Assembly (NCBI GenBank): GCA_947600145.1
Contig: CANQGA010000012.1
Span: forward strand, 1 to 35,242
Direction: 5' to 3'
Source of the DNA: an uncultured Lachnospiraceae bacterium
Lineage (GTDB): Bacteria > Bacillota > Clostridia > Lachnospirales > Lachnospiraceae
DNA: 35,242 nt
Below, in pieces: positions 18,202 through 28,200 of the stretch. The notes under the pieces were generated by a model. The model saw only the letters and a list, made by a program, of their open reading frames with translations, searched no databases and was not told the origin of the DNA. A program made the translations under genes and the position numbers. How positions within the stretch are numbered: the first letter of the stretch is position 1; the number at the start of each line of letters is the position of its first letter.

Positions 18202-19521
18202 CTACAGCTCCATCGTCACGAAAATATCATAGATCGCCTTGATCGCCGCCTCAAAATCCGCGTCCTTCACGCCGATGATGATGTTGCGCTCGCTGGAACC
18301 CTGGTCGATCATCTTCACATTGATCCTGGCGTGGGCCAGCGCCGAGAAGATCCGGCCGGCAGTACCCCGCGCCGCCTTCATGCCGCGTCCCACCACGGCG
18401 ATCAGCGCCAGATCCGACTCCATCTCCACCAGATCCGGTTCCACCGCCCGGTGGATGCCGGCGATGACCGACTGCTCGAATTCCTCAAATTCCGACTGGT
18501 GGACAAAAATGGTCATCGTATCGATGCCGGAAGGCATATGTTCGATGGAAACGCCGTATTTCTCAAAGACGGAAAGCACTTTCCGGCAGAAGCCGACCTC
18601 CGCGTTCATCATGGCCTTCTCCACGGTGACCGAGCAGAAACCCCGCTTTCCCGCGATCCCGGTGATCACATACCGCGGCTTGCGGCAGGTGCTCTCCACG
18701 ATCAGCGTTCCTTTATCCTTGGGCCGGTTCGTATTGCGGATATGGATCGGGATCCCCTCCCGCCTCACCGGGAAAATGGCGTCCTCATGGAGAACGTTAA
18801 AGCCCATATAGGAAAGCTCCCTCAGCTCGCTGTAGGTGATGACGTCGATCACCTGCGGATCCGGGATTATATGGGGATCCGCCACCAGAACGCCGGACAC
18901 ATCCGTCCAGTTCTCGTAGAGATCCGCCTGGACCGCACGGGCCACGATCGAGCCGGTGATATCGGAACCGCCTCTGGAAAATGTCTTCACGCGCCCGTCC
19001 GGCATGGAACCGTAGAAACCGGGGATCACAGCGCGCTCCGTGTTCTCCAGGCGCTCTCCCAGCTCCTTATTGGTCTTCTCCGGGTCAAAGTTCCCTTTTT
19101 CATCGAAGAACACCACCTCCGCCGCGTCGATAAACTCATAGCCCAGATAAGCCGCCATGATCAGGCCGTTTAAGTATTCCCCGCGGGAAGCCGCGTAATC
19201 GCGGCCGGCCTTCTTCACAAAATTCTCTTCGATCCGGTCAAATTCATACGCCAGGTTCAGATTCAGTCCCAGTCCGTCGATGATCTCTCCGAACCGCTCC
19301 TTGATCCTTCCCAGAACTTTATTATACGCGCCGCCCTCGGACGCGATATCATAGCACTGATAGAGGAGATCCGTCACCTTCTCATCTCCGTCCTTGCGCC
19401 TGCCGGGCGCGGAAGGAACCACGTATCTCCTGGATTTCTCCGCTTTTACGATGTCCGCCGCCTTCTTGAACTGTTTCGCGCTGGCCAAGGAACTTCCGCC
19501 GAATTTCACTACCTTCTTCAT
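18202..19521 (-). CDS. lysC: Aspartate kinase
   Basis: MKKVVKFGGSSLASAKQFKKAADIVKAEKSRRYVVPSAPGRR...FSRGGSDITGSIVARAVQADLYENWTDVSGVLVADP with C-terminal ACT domains. Start refined to 19521. Confidence 0.93.
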   Translation of the reverse strand: MKKVVKFGGSSLASAKQFKKAADIVKAEKSRRYVVPSAPGRRKDGDEKVTDLLYQCYDIASEGGAYNKVLGRIKERFGEIIDGLGLNLNLAYEFDRIEENFVKKAGRDYAASRGEYLNGLIMAAYLGYEFIDAAEVVFFDEKGNFDPEKTNKELGERLENTERAVIPGFYGSMPDGRVKTFSRGGSDITGSIVARAVQADLYENWTDVSGVLVADPHIIPDPQVIDVITYSELRELSYMGFNVLHEDAIFPVRREGIPIHIRNTNRPKDKGTLIVESTCRKPRYVITGIAGKRGFCSVTVEKAMMNAEVGFCRKVLSVFEKYGVSIEHMPSGIDTMTIFVHQSEFEEFEQSVIAGIHRAVEPDLVEMESDLALIAVVGRGMKAARGTAGRIFSALAHARINVKMIDQGSSERNIIIGVKDADFEAAIKAIYDIFVTMEL

Positions 19522-19609
19522 GATCCCTGTCTTCCTCTTTTCTCTGTATACGGTCGGGCACAACCGCTCACAAAATCATAACCCACAAACGCCTGACTGT
19601 CAAGTCCGT

Positions 19610-20197
19610 TCAAAGCCGCTCCATCTCTTCCTGGATCTGCTTCTCACAGGCGCGCATGGCCAGGATCGTCTTCTCCATCAGCTCCTCCAAAGTCCAGCCG
19701 AGTCTGTCGGCCCCGGTCTGGATCACGTCCCGGGAACAGCCGGCGGCAAAACGTTTGTCCTTGAATTTCTTCTTAAGGCTGGATACCTCCAGGTCGGACG
19801 CGCTCTTTGACGGGCGCATCTTCACCGCGGCGCCGATCAGTCCGGTCAGTTCGTCGGCGGCAAACAGGACCTTCTCCATCTGATGTACCGGCTCCACATC
19901 GCAGCAGATGCCGTAGCCGTGGCTTACGATGGCGTGGATCATATCCTCCCCCGCGCCTCCGTCGCGCAGAAGCTCCGGAGCCTTGACGCAATGCTGCTCC
20001 GGATACAGTTCAAAATCGATATCGTGGAGCAGGCCCACCTGCCCCCAGAACTCCTCATCATCCCCGTAGCCCAGCTCATCCGCGAACCACCGCATGACTG
20101 CCTCCACCGTCAGGGCATGCTGGATATGAAACGGCTCCTGATTGTATTTCCGCAGCAGGTCGTAAGCCTGCTGCCGGGTAAGATTGCTCTTCATCAC
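19610..20197 (-). CDS. HD-domain hydrolase
   Basis: 195 aa; IQHALTVEAVMRWFADELGYGDDEEFWGQVGLLHDIDFELYPEQHCVKAPELLRDGG...HAIVSHGYGI (H...HD...D). Confidence 0.85.
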   Translation of the reverse strand: MMKSNLTRQQAYDLLRKYNQEPFHIQHALTVEAVMRWFADELGYGDDEEFWGQVGLLHDIDFELYPEQHCVKAPELLRDGGAGEDMIHAIVSHGYGICCDVEPVHQMEKVLFAADELTGLIGAAVKMRPSKSASDLEVSSLKKKFKDKRFAAGCSRDVIQTGADRLGWTLEELMEKTILAMRACEKQIQEEMERL

Positions 20198-20302
20198 GTA
20201 ATTCCTCCCATATGGTTTTCTGCTGAATAACAGATGTTTTTCCTATGATAACGTCTTTTGAAAATTATTGCAAGCAGATATGGGAATTTCATCGGAAATA
20301 CT

Positions 20303-20725
20303 TCATCGGAAATAATCCGAGTACAGCTCCCAGCCGGCCCTGAACAGCTGCATGATCTGCCACATGCCGATCCCCCGCAGCCCGCACTCCTCTGCCAGCC
20401 GGAATTTAGCCGCGTAGCTCCGCGCGTCCTCGAACCAGACCTCGTGGCGCACGCCGTACTGCCAGTAATGAAAATAGGGGGACTGGGCCGTTTCATCGAA
20501 ACGGATCTCAGCGCCGTACTGAACCGCCCTCTGGACCGCTTCCACATTGCCCAGCGTCTCCGCCTTCGTCGTCCCCTGCTCATATGGCAGCGGCCAGTCA
20601 TAGCCGTAGTTCGGCACGCCCAGGCAGATCCGCTCCGCGGGGATCCGGCTGAGCGCGTACTCCGCCACCCGGCGTACCTGATTGATGGGCGCGACGGCCA
20701 TCGGCGGGCCGTAGGTATACCCCCA
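20303..20725 (-). pseudogene. C-terminal remnant of a GH18 (SleL/YaaH-like) peptidoglycan hydrolase, truncated at its 5' side
   Basis: Reading backwards in frame gives ...WGYTYGPPMAVAPINQVRRVAEYALSRIPAERICLGVPNYGYDWPLPYEQGT...RFDETAQSPYFHYWQYGVRHEVWFEDARSYAAKFRLAEECGLRGIGMWQIM. Homology stops near TGG at 20723-20725 and an in-frame TGA lies a few codons upstream. Confidence 0.85.
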
Positions 20726-20766
20726 AACAGGTCAATGGTTGTTTTTTTATCCACTTTAAGGGCAAA

Positions 20767-21636
20767 TCAGAGCTTATATCTACGCCTATCGAAGTCATAT
20801 TCTGCGATCCGCAGCGCCCCCTGGTCATTCGTGACCATGCACTGCCCCTCATGGATCCCGGGTGTCTCACAGAGGTAGTACATCCTGCCATCCGGCGCGA
20901 TCTGCGCACCGGTCAGCATGTAGCCGGCGTCGTCAAACAGATACCAGCCCTCCGTGCCTCCTGTGGCCTCACGCAGCCACTCCCAGCATCCTTTCGGATA
21001 TGTCCCGTCCTCATGCTGATACCACCAGCCCTTATCATCCTCATACCATCCGGCCGGCCGCTGCTGCTTCGTAAGCCCGTAATGCAGCGCGATCACATCC
21101 GCTTCCGCCTGGGCCATCCGCTCCAGGTTCCCGTCATCCATCAGCCAGGCCGTCGATCTTGCGTTGGTATGGAAGGAATGCTCCAGGATCAGCCCCGGCG
21201 TCCCTACGGCCGTTGCCCCGCGGACAACCCCGTAATAATCGCCGTTCTTTCCTTTAATATGTTCAATGCGCCCCTCCTGCTTCGTCTGCATCACAGCTTC
21301 CACGCAGGCCGCCAGTTTTGTAGCAATATCGTCCGCACTGTGATTAATCGCGCAATAGGCGGCAGGATAGTCAATCGAATCATTCCGGCCGCTTCCCACC
21401 GCATTGCTGTGGAGCGACAGGAACAGGCCGCATCCGGCCGACGCCGCCCCGCGGTCATACAGTTCCCGGTTCGTCTCCTGATTCGGCCGTGTCGTGATGA
21501 CCGTGACACCGTACTCCTCCAGCCGCTTCTTAAGCATCAGGTGCAGCTTCCACACCATATCGCTCTCATAATATGCCCCGTTGCACGGGCTCTGGTTATA
21601 CTTGCCGTAATGGCCGGCATCCAGACAGATTTTCAT
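20767..21636 (-). CDS. Phage endolysin: N-acetylmuramoyl-L-alanine amidase (Amidase_3) with cell-wall-binding-like repeats
   Basis: 289 aa; MKICLDAGHYGKYNQSPCNGAYYESDMVWKLHLMLKKRLEEYGVTVITTRPN...LFLSLHSNA; C-terminal GWYEDDKGWWYQHEDGTYPKGCWEWL...GWYLFDDAGYMLTG. Confidence 0.95.
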   Translation of the reverse strand: MKICLDAGHYGKYNQSPCNGAYYESDMVWKLHLMLKKRLEEYGVTVITTRPNQETNRELYDRGAASAGCGLFLSLHSNAVGSGRNDSIDYPAAYCAINHSADDIATKLAACVEAVMQTKQEGRIEHIKGKNGDYYGVVRGATAVGTPGLILEHSFHTNARSTAWLMDDGNLERMAQAEADVIALHYGLTKQQRPAGWYEDDKGWWYQHEDGTYPKGCWEWLREATGGTEGWYLFDDAGYMLTGAQIAPDGRMYYLCETPGIHEGQCMVTNDQGALRIAEYDFDRRRYKL

Positions 21637-21660
21637 AACGTGTCTCCCCTTTCTTTCACA

Positions 21661-21861
21661 CTATGCTTCCACTTCCGGCAGCCCCGCCAGGCTTGTCAGC
21701 AGCGACAGGATCCCGGCCAGCACAGACGCGCTCGCCACCATCGCCCAGTTCACATCACCCATGCACACCGCCGTCCCGACCGTCGCCACAGCCGTCTGCG
21801 CCACGGTCTTCAGCGCCCGGACTCCTGCTGCCTTCAGCCACTTCAAAGTATGCTCGCTCAC
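21661..21861 (-). CDS. Phage holin (r1t-like)
   Basis: 66 aa; [57 protein letters not shown]. Confidence 0.88.
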   Translation of the reverse strand: MSEHTLKWLKAAGVRALKTVAQTAVATVGTAVCMGDVNWAMVASASVLAGILSLLTSLAGLPEVEA

Positions 21862-21876
21862 TTCATTCCCTCCTTC

Positions 21877-22215
21877 CTAATGCACATATTGTGCCATCAG
21901 AATCACCAGCCCCGTGGCAAGCGCCCCCGCCACGGTCGAAACGATCGTTGTGAAGATCGTCCGGGTCATATTGTTCCAGCGCGCCGCCGGCTCCTTCTCG
22001 ATCTCCTCAACCTTTCCGTCGATCCGCTCGATCTTCCCATCGATCCGGTCCAGCGTCTCCTTCTGGTGCTTCATCTCAGCCGACATCTCCACCATCGCCT
22101 TGCCCATGTTGTGGAGCTCGTCCACCACCGGCTCCAGCTTATCCAGCCTGTGGGTGTTGCTCCTCGCCCTCTCATCAACCTTTGCAAGATTCACCGCTAT
22201 CTCCTGATCATCCAT
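21877..22215 (-). CDS. XhlA/hemolysin-like phage membrane protein
   Basis: About 112 aa from MDDQEIAVNLAKVDERARSNTHRLDKLEPVVDELHNM...; coiled coil then a C-terminal TM helix; adjacent to holin. Confidence 0.75.
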   Translation of the reverse strand: MDDQEIAVNLAKVDERARSNTHRLDKLEPVVDELHNMGKAMVEMSAEMKHQKETLDRIDGKIERIDGKVEEIEKEPAARWNNMTRTIFTTIVSTVAGALATGLVILMAQYVH

Positions 22216-22289
22216 CACGTGCCTCCTCTCCGATGTTCTGCTTTTAGCATAGCAGAAGGGCGGGAGAATCTCCCCCACCCCTTTAAGAG

Positions 22290-25200
22290 CTATTCATCTT
22301 TCCAGTTTTTCTTGAAATCGTAGTCCTTAAAAATACTGTCGCCGTTATAATAGAAAGACATGCACTTTTTGATGACAGCATCCTTTTCCGCCTGGGTCTT
22401 TGCCTCCTTCCATTTCGGCTTGTACTCATTCGTCAGGCTCGTCCGGATCTGTTTCAGACACTTCTCCTCATCCCATCCGGCCTGCTTCTTATACGCAATA
22501 TACTTATCTATCTCGGCCTTAAAGATATTCACGGATTCCTTATTGTTCGCGTCATAGGCCTCCGCTGCCCCGATGATATCCACGTCATTATTGATCCTGG
22601 CATTAACGGCGCTGTTGATGCTGTCGTCGATGTCCTCCTCGGAATAGCCCGCTTCCAGCATATCTTCCCGGATCTTTGCTGCCAGTTTTACGTCTCCCCG
22701 CTCCTCGCTGTCCAGGATCATGTCCGCATACATCCGACGGTTCCCCTTTGCGCCGATCGCATACTGCTGTTTCAACCACTGATAATCCGCTTCCCCTCCG
22801 GCAGCGTTAAAGGCAGTGTCCAGGAGTGCCGCCGCGTCCCTGACAATACTCTTGACCGGGACGCCGGTCAGCTTGCTGGCCGCCTGTGCCGTTTCCATTA
22901 TCATCGACTGGAACGTCTGCGTACTCGTACCCGCAAAGAATTTCTCCAACTTCCGCCAGACATTGTATATGTCCGTGAACGCAGACAGGTCCGACCTGGT
23001 CGGCGTGTAGCCCTTGAAGATGGACGGGAGCTCCTTCACGTATGGAATATTGTTCAGCATATTAAGGTTGTCCAGGAAATTCTGCCGCACGTTCTCCTGG
23101 TACTTCTCCAGCCAGTCCTTATCCCTGTCCGGATCCCTCGTTGCGTCCATTACCGACGCCGCAAGCGCGGTCAGCCCAGCGTTGGCCACAAAAGCCACGC
23201 CGGCCCGTACCAGCTTCCTGCCGGCTGCAGTTTCCTTCCTGCTGCCTGCCTCACTCTTTCCGTTCGCGCGGATCTCCGCGGCCGCGTCGTTCAGCTCCAT
23301 CGCTGCCCTGTACAGCATGTTATAGGATTTTAACGGCTCCGCCATGAAGCTTGTCGCCATTTTTGTCAGTCCGTTCGTGCTTCTCATGATCTGTGTCCGG
23401 TGCAGGATCGAATCCGCGACCTGCGTCCGGTCCACGATGCCGGAAAACCGCTTCCCTACGGCCTGGTAAAACGCTTCGCTTCCCTTTTCCAGATCCGGAT
23501 ACTTCTCCACGCACTCAGCCTCACAGGCGTTCCACAGCCGTTCCCAGGCCACCTGGTCCCCTTTTTCCGCCAGGACCATCGTCCGGTTCACGAACCGCTG
23601 CTTCGCGCTGTCGGATCCGAAGAGCACATCCTTCATCTGCCTGGATGTCTGCATCCGGTAAAAGCCCCAGTCCTTCCATTGCGCGATCGGGGCGTACCTG
23701 CAGATCAGATCCCATTTCCCCTTCCCCGACATTGCTGTCCCTTTTGCCAGGTATTTCAGGTCGATCTCCGCATATGCCCTCGCTATGGCCGTAGGCTGCT
23801 GGATGGCCACGCGCAGGTTCCCTGCCACGCTGGCCGCCTTGAAGTTCGACAGCATCGCATCGCTGAAGCCTCCTTTCTCCTGCTGCACGCTGCCATTGAT
23901 ATCCTTTACCAGTTTGTCAATATAATCCTTGCCGTCTTTTCCGAATACCCTCTGCACCTCCTGCTGGATACTCGCGCCGCCGGCGTTTCCCCGCATATCC
24001 TTATAGTTCAGGACCTTATGCAGATCGGAAAGCGGGAGCACGTAGGCGTTATAGCTGCTCATCTGGTCTGCCTGCCGCGTGAACACATCAAAAATATCTT
24101 CGATGATGATCGGGTTATTCGCATGCCTGTTTGTGCTTTTCGTGATCCCCAGGTTCTTTATTGTAACTTCCGGCCGGCCATTCTCATCCTGGGAATTATA
24201 ATTCGGGTCCGTACGGATCGGGAAATAGTTGCGCGCGGTGAATTTCTCGTACCCGTACATTTCCATGGACACCTCATTCCCCCAGGCCGCGGCCGTCTCG
24301 CCCATGAACCGCTGCATGGCGTCCGCCAGCTTCTTCTGCCCCGGCGTCAGCGTGTCCGTGATCCGCTTAACCTCCTCCCGCGATACCAGCACAGGCCCGT
24401 CCGCCTTATCCGTTTTCGGCAGTCTCATGCCGTCCTTCCCCACCTTAAACCCGACATGCCGGTCTGCCGGCCTGATACCTCCATTCCGGTCATACATATG
24501 CTGCGCGGCCTGCCCTCGTTTATCCAGCTCATATAATGACATGATCTGGGCAGTTGACAGCCTTACCTTTCCCTTCGCCAGCTCAAACTCCTTCACTTCC
24601 GCATTCATGCCGGTCAGCTTCCGTATGTCCTTTTCCGTCAGGCCGTTCTCCTGCATCGCGCCGTGGATATAGTCCTCCGCATCCTTCAGAAGGCGCGTCT
24701 TCTGGTCCAGCCCGGACCGCAGCGAATCATACATCGTCTGGAACGCCGGCCCGATGCGGCCGAACATCGTCAGGGGATCCACCATGTCATAATTCATGAG
24801 ACGTCCGGGCGCCCCTGCCCATTTTTCATACTCCGTCTTCGTCTTCCTTTTTTCCAGGTCCTGGAACACTTCATCGGCCATCAGGCTCGCCTTCCTGTAC
24901 CTGGCGTTGCTCTTCATGGCGTCCACTTCCGTTACCGCTTTCCGCATGGACATCACAGTCTTCTGCAGTTCCTCCAGCGTATAGGCATCCAGGTTCTCCA
25001 GCTTGTCCAGATCTTTCACTTTCTCCATGAGCCCTCCGAACCGCTCCTGCAGGTCCGGATCCAGATCCAGGTATCGGACATTGCCCTCATCATCCTCGAC
25101 CATCCCGCCGGCGCTGATGATCCTGTCAAACTGGTTCTTTGCCTCCTGCCATGCCTGTGTCCTCTGCGTCTGTACGCCGCTGATATCCTCCTTTGACGAG

Positions 25201-28200
25201 AAATCAATGGAACCCAGGAAATCCGCCACCACCGTCCGCAGCTCCTGCGGGATATGCTTTGTGTCCGTCGGGGACAAGAGCCACTTCCGCATGGTCGTCA
25301 CTTCCTTAATGATCCGGCCCTTCGTCTCCCTCCTCTTCTGCGATTCCCGCTGCCTGCTGAACCGCTCCTCATACTTCTGCCGCTGCGCTGCCAGCTCGTC
25401 AGCATGACGCTCCGACATACCCTTCATCTCCCGGTCACGCTCCGCCAGCAGCGCCTCGTACCGGGTCAGGGTCTTATCCTTATACTGGTCGATCAGCCTG
25501 CGGTACTTCCCCAGGTTCTCCCCCGCCTGCTGCCCCCGGCCGTCCCCGGCCGGCGCCTGGATGTCGAAATACCCCTCGATCAATTCCTGCCCCACGATAT
25601 ACGACAGTTCCTCCATGTCCGCGTGGTAATCGTTCTTCACCTGCTCCTGCGTCGCGTCGATAAAGCTCGCGATCTGCATCAGCTGATCCGCCGGGTGGGT
25701 CACATCCCGGTCAAACACTTCCGGATACTGGTCCGCAAGTTCCATGTACAGGCTGTCCACGGCAATCCCGTCATTCCCCAGCTTGATCCGGCCGAAATAC
25801 CGTTTCCGGAATTCATTATACCCTCCGGCCGCCGCCAGGTCCGTCCGGTCTTTCTCGGAAATCGTGAGCTTCGTATTCCGGATCTGCTTCCTCACATCCT
25901 TATACTGTTCCGCCAGCGCCGCGTCCGTGTTCCTGGACGCCTCCAGGACGCCCCGCGCAATATCCGCCGCGGCCGCCGACAGCCCGTCCCCGTCAATCCG
26001 GTCAGCGACCCTGATATACTCATACAACCGTCCCAGGTTCCGTTCCAGGAGTCCCTGGTCATATTCGCTGTCATATTTCTTCAGGATCCTCCCGGCCGCC
26101 GACCGCACATCCTCTTCCCGGACCGCTCCGCGGGATGCCAGCGTGACCTGCTTCTCCAGCAGCCTGTTCGCCTCCCGCAGCTCCTCGTTCTCCTGCACAA
26201 GCTGCCGCGTCTGCGCCTCATAATCGTCCACATCCTCCAACTGGAACCGGATGCCTTTTGCATCATTTTCTCCCTTGCTGTTGACTTCGGCTGATCCATC
26301 GGATATACTTAGAGACGGCAGATGGGACTTCTCACCGGGCATTCCGTCTCTGACGGCCCCGGTCTTGATGGGAAGTGACCCATCTGTTCTTGTTACATCA
26401 TACCCATTTCCCTCAGAGTTATTGACACCATCCTGTTTTGGGAATATATTGTGATCAGACGGACTGGAATCTCCGGTGGATGACGCCATATTGGCGGGCG
26501 ATCCGCTCTTGAACGGACTATTCCAGTCCGTTTCATTATTCTCTCCCTTGCTATTGACAAAAATGAGTTTTTTGAATATACTTGGAAGTGTCGGATGAGA
26601 ATCGCCGCTAGGCGTACCTTTATTTTCAGTGCGCTTGGTCCAGAACGGCGAATTCTCATCCGTTTTGAATGCGCATACTTCGTGCAGGTACATATGATTC
26701 TTATCCCTTATCTGTGCCGCGCACAGTTCATAGTAATCTTCCCCTTTTATTTTAATCCTGGCGCCTATGACAGCACGCATATCCCCGTCCACTGCCCCAT
26801 AAAACAGTACATGGCCGTTCTTTATCACATCCGGAACCGCACGGAACGCCGCCGCTTTATCCCTTGATAATCCATGCGCCAAATCCGCACGCCTTGCCCT
26901 GTCGTTGAGAATTACCTCTCCCACAACATCATTATACGCCATGTTTCCTATGCTGTTATAAAACGCACTGACCTGTTCTTTTAATGTCCCCTTATCCTTT
27001 GCAAACTCCTCCCCCGTCAGCTCCGCCACCGGCTCCATCTCCCGCACGGCCTGGTAATTCTCCTCGATCTGCTCATCCGTCACCTGGTCCGGCCTTGCCA
27101 GCTTGAACCGCTCATCCGTATCTTCAGACGTTTCCTCCAGCTCCATGCCGGACGCGTACCTCTCGCCGGCCTCCTCCAGTCCCTGCATCCAGAACTCCCG
27201 GCACTCCTCCAGGTGGTCCAGGTCCGATTCCAGCGCCCTCGCCGCCTTCGTCCCGCTGGGCTCCGTGCTGATAAGACGTTTCAAGGCGTCGATCACGTCA
27301 TTGATGAAATCCAGGATCTTCCTTCCCAGGCTCCGGTTCTCCGTCACGATCCGGTCAATATATTCCGGGTCGTTCAGGAACCGCTCCGTGGCATCCGCCA
27401 CGATCTCCTCCACGGCCTGCTCCCTCGATAGCGTCTGGCCGGCCTGCTCATACCCTGCCTGGTACGACTTCACCAGCTTCTCCAGATCAACGCCGTCCGT
27501 CTCAGACAGATACTTCAGAGTCCTGTCCTCGTACATCTGGTAGATGTCCGGGGAATATTCTTTGATGAAATGGGTCAGCTCGTGGGATGTCGTACCCAGG
27601 AAATTCCTCGCATTGACGGAAATGCGGACCTCCCCTTTCCGGTATCCTCCTGCTGCATCCTCGTCGTCCGTGATCCGGAACTTCAGGCCTGTCCTCTTCC
27701 CGATCGCGTCCGCCACCTGCTTCTGCGCATCCGAAGCAAGCGGTGAAGCCTCCGCAAGCCCGCCTGTCTTCGCGGCACCCTGCCGCATCCCGCGCATCTC
27801 ATAGGTATCCGGGTCATACCCGATCTCCGCGTTACGGTCCCTGGCGCCGGCCCGGTAAGCGGCGTCCATCTGGTCCTGCGTCAATACCGCCGATACCTCC
27901 GCACGGTTCTGAGCTGAGAGTGTCATATTGTAGCGGCCGGTATTGTACTGCCGCGCAAACGCCCGGTAGTAAGTCTCCAGGTCCGTCCCCTCGTTCATCC
28001 GGTAGGCGTCACGGAACGCCTTCCTTCCCTCCGTTCCGTAATCCTCCCCGTACAGATCCAGCTGCTCGTCGCTGATACGGGACACGCCCCGCTGCCTGTC
28101 CGCAGCGGTCTCCCGCGCGTACTGCTCCGCCGCCTCCTGCAGCCCTGTCCTGCCGGCAGATTCCGCCCCTGTGCCGTTTTCCGCACGCACCCGGGTATTT

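Noticed and set aside
20194-20754. 186-aa ORF MDKKTTIDLFGGIPTARRW...
   Set aside because: Alternative frame spanning the host-phage junction; the GH18 frame carries the recognisable protein.
23400-24536. Large plus-strand ORFs inside 22.3-31.6 kb
   Set aside because: Antisense to the polyvalent and internal virion genes; H/R/L/P-rich compositions typical of shadow frames.
26261-26662. Integron attC sites or a DGR variable region
   Set aside because: No GTTRRRY/RYYYAAC attC core seen; differences between units are not adenine-restricted, and no reverse transcriptase or template repeat is visible in the window.
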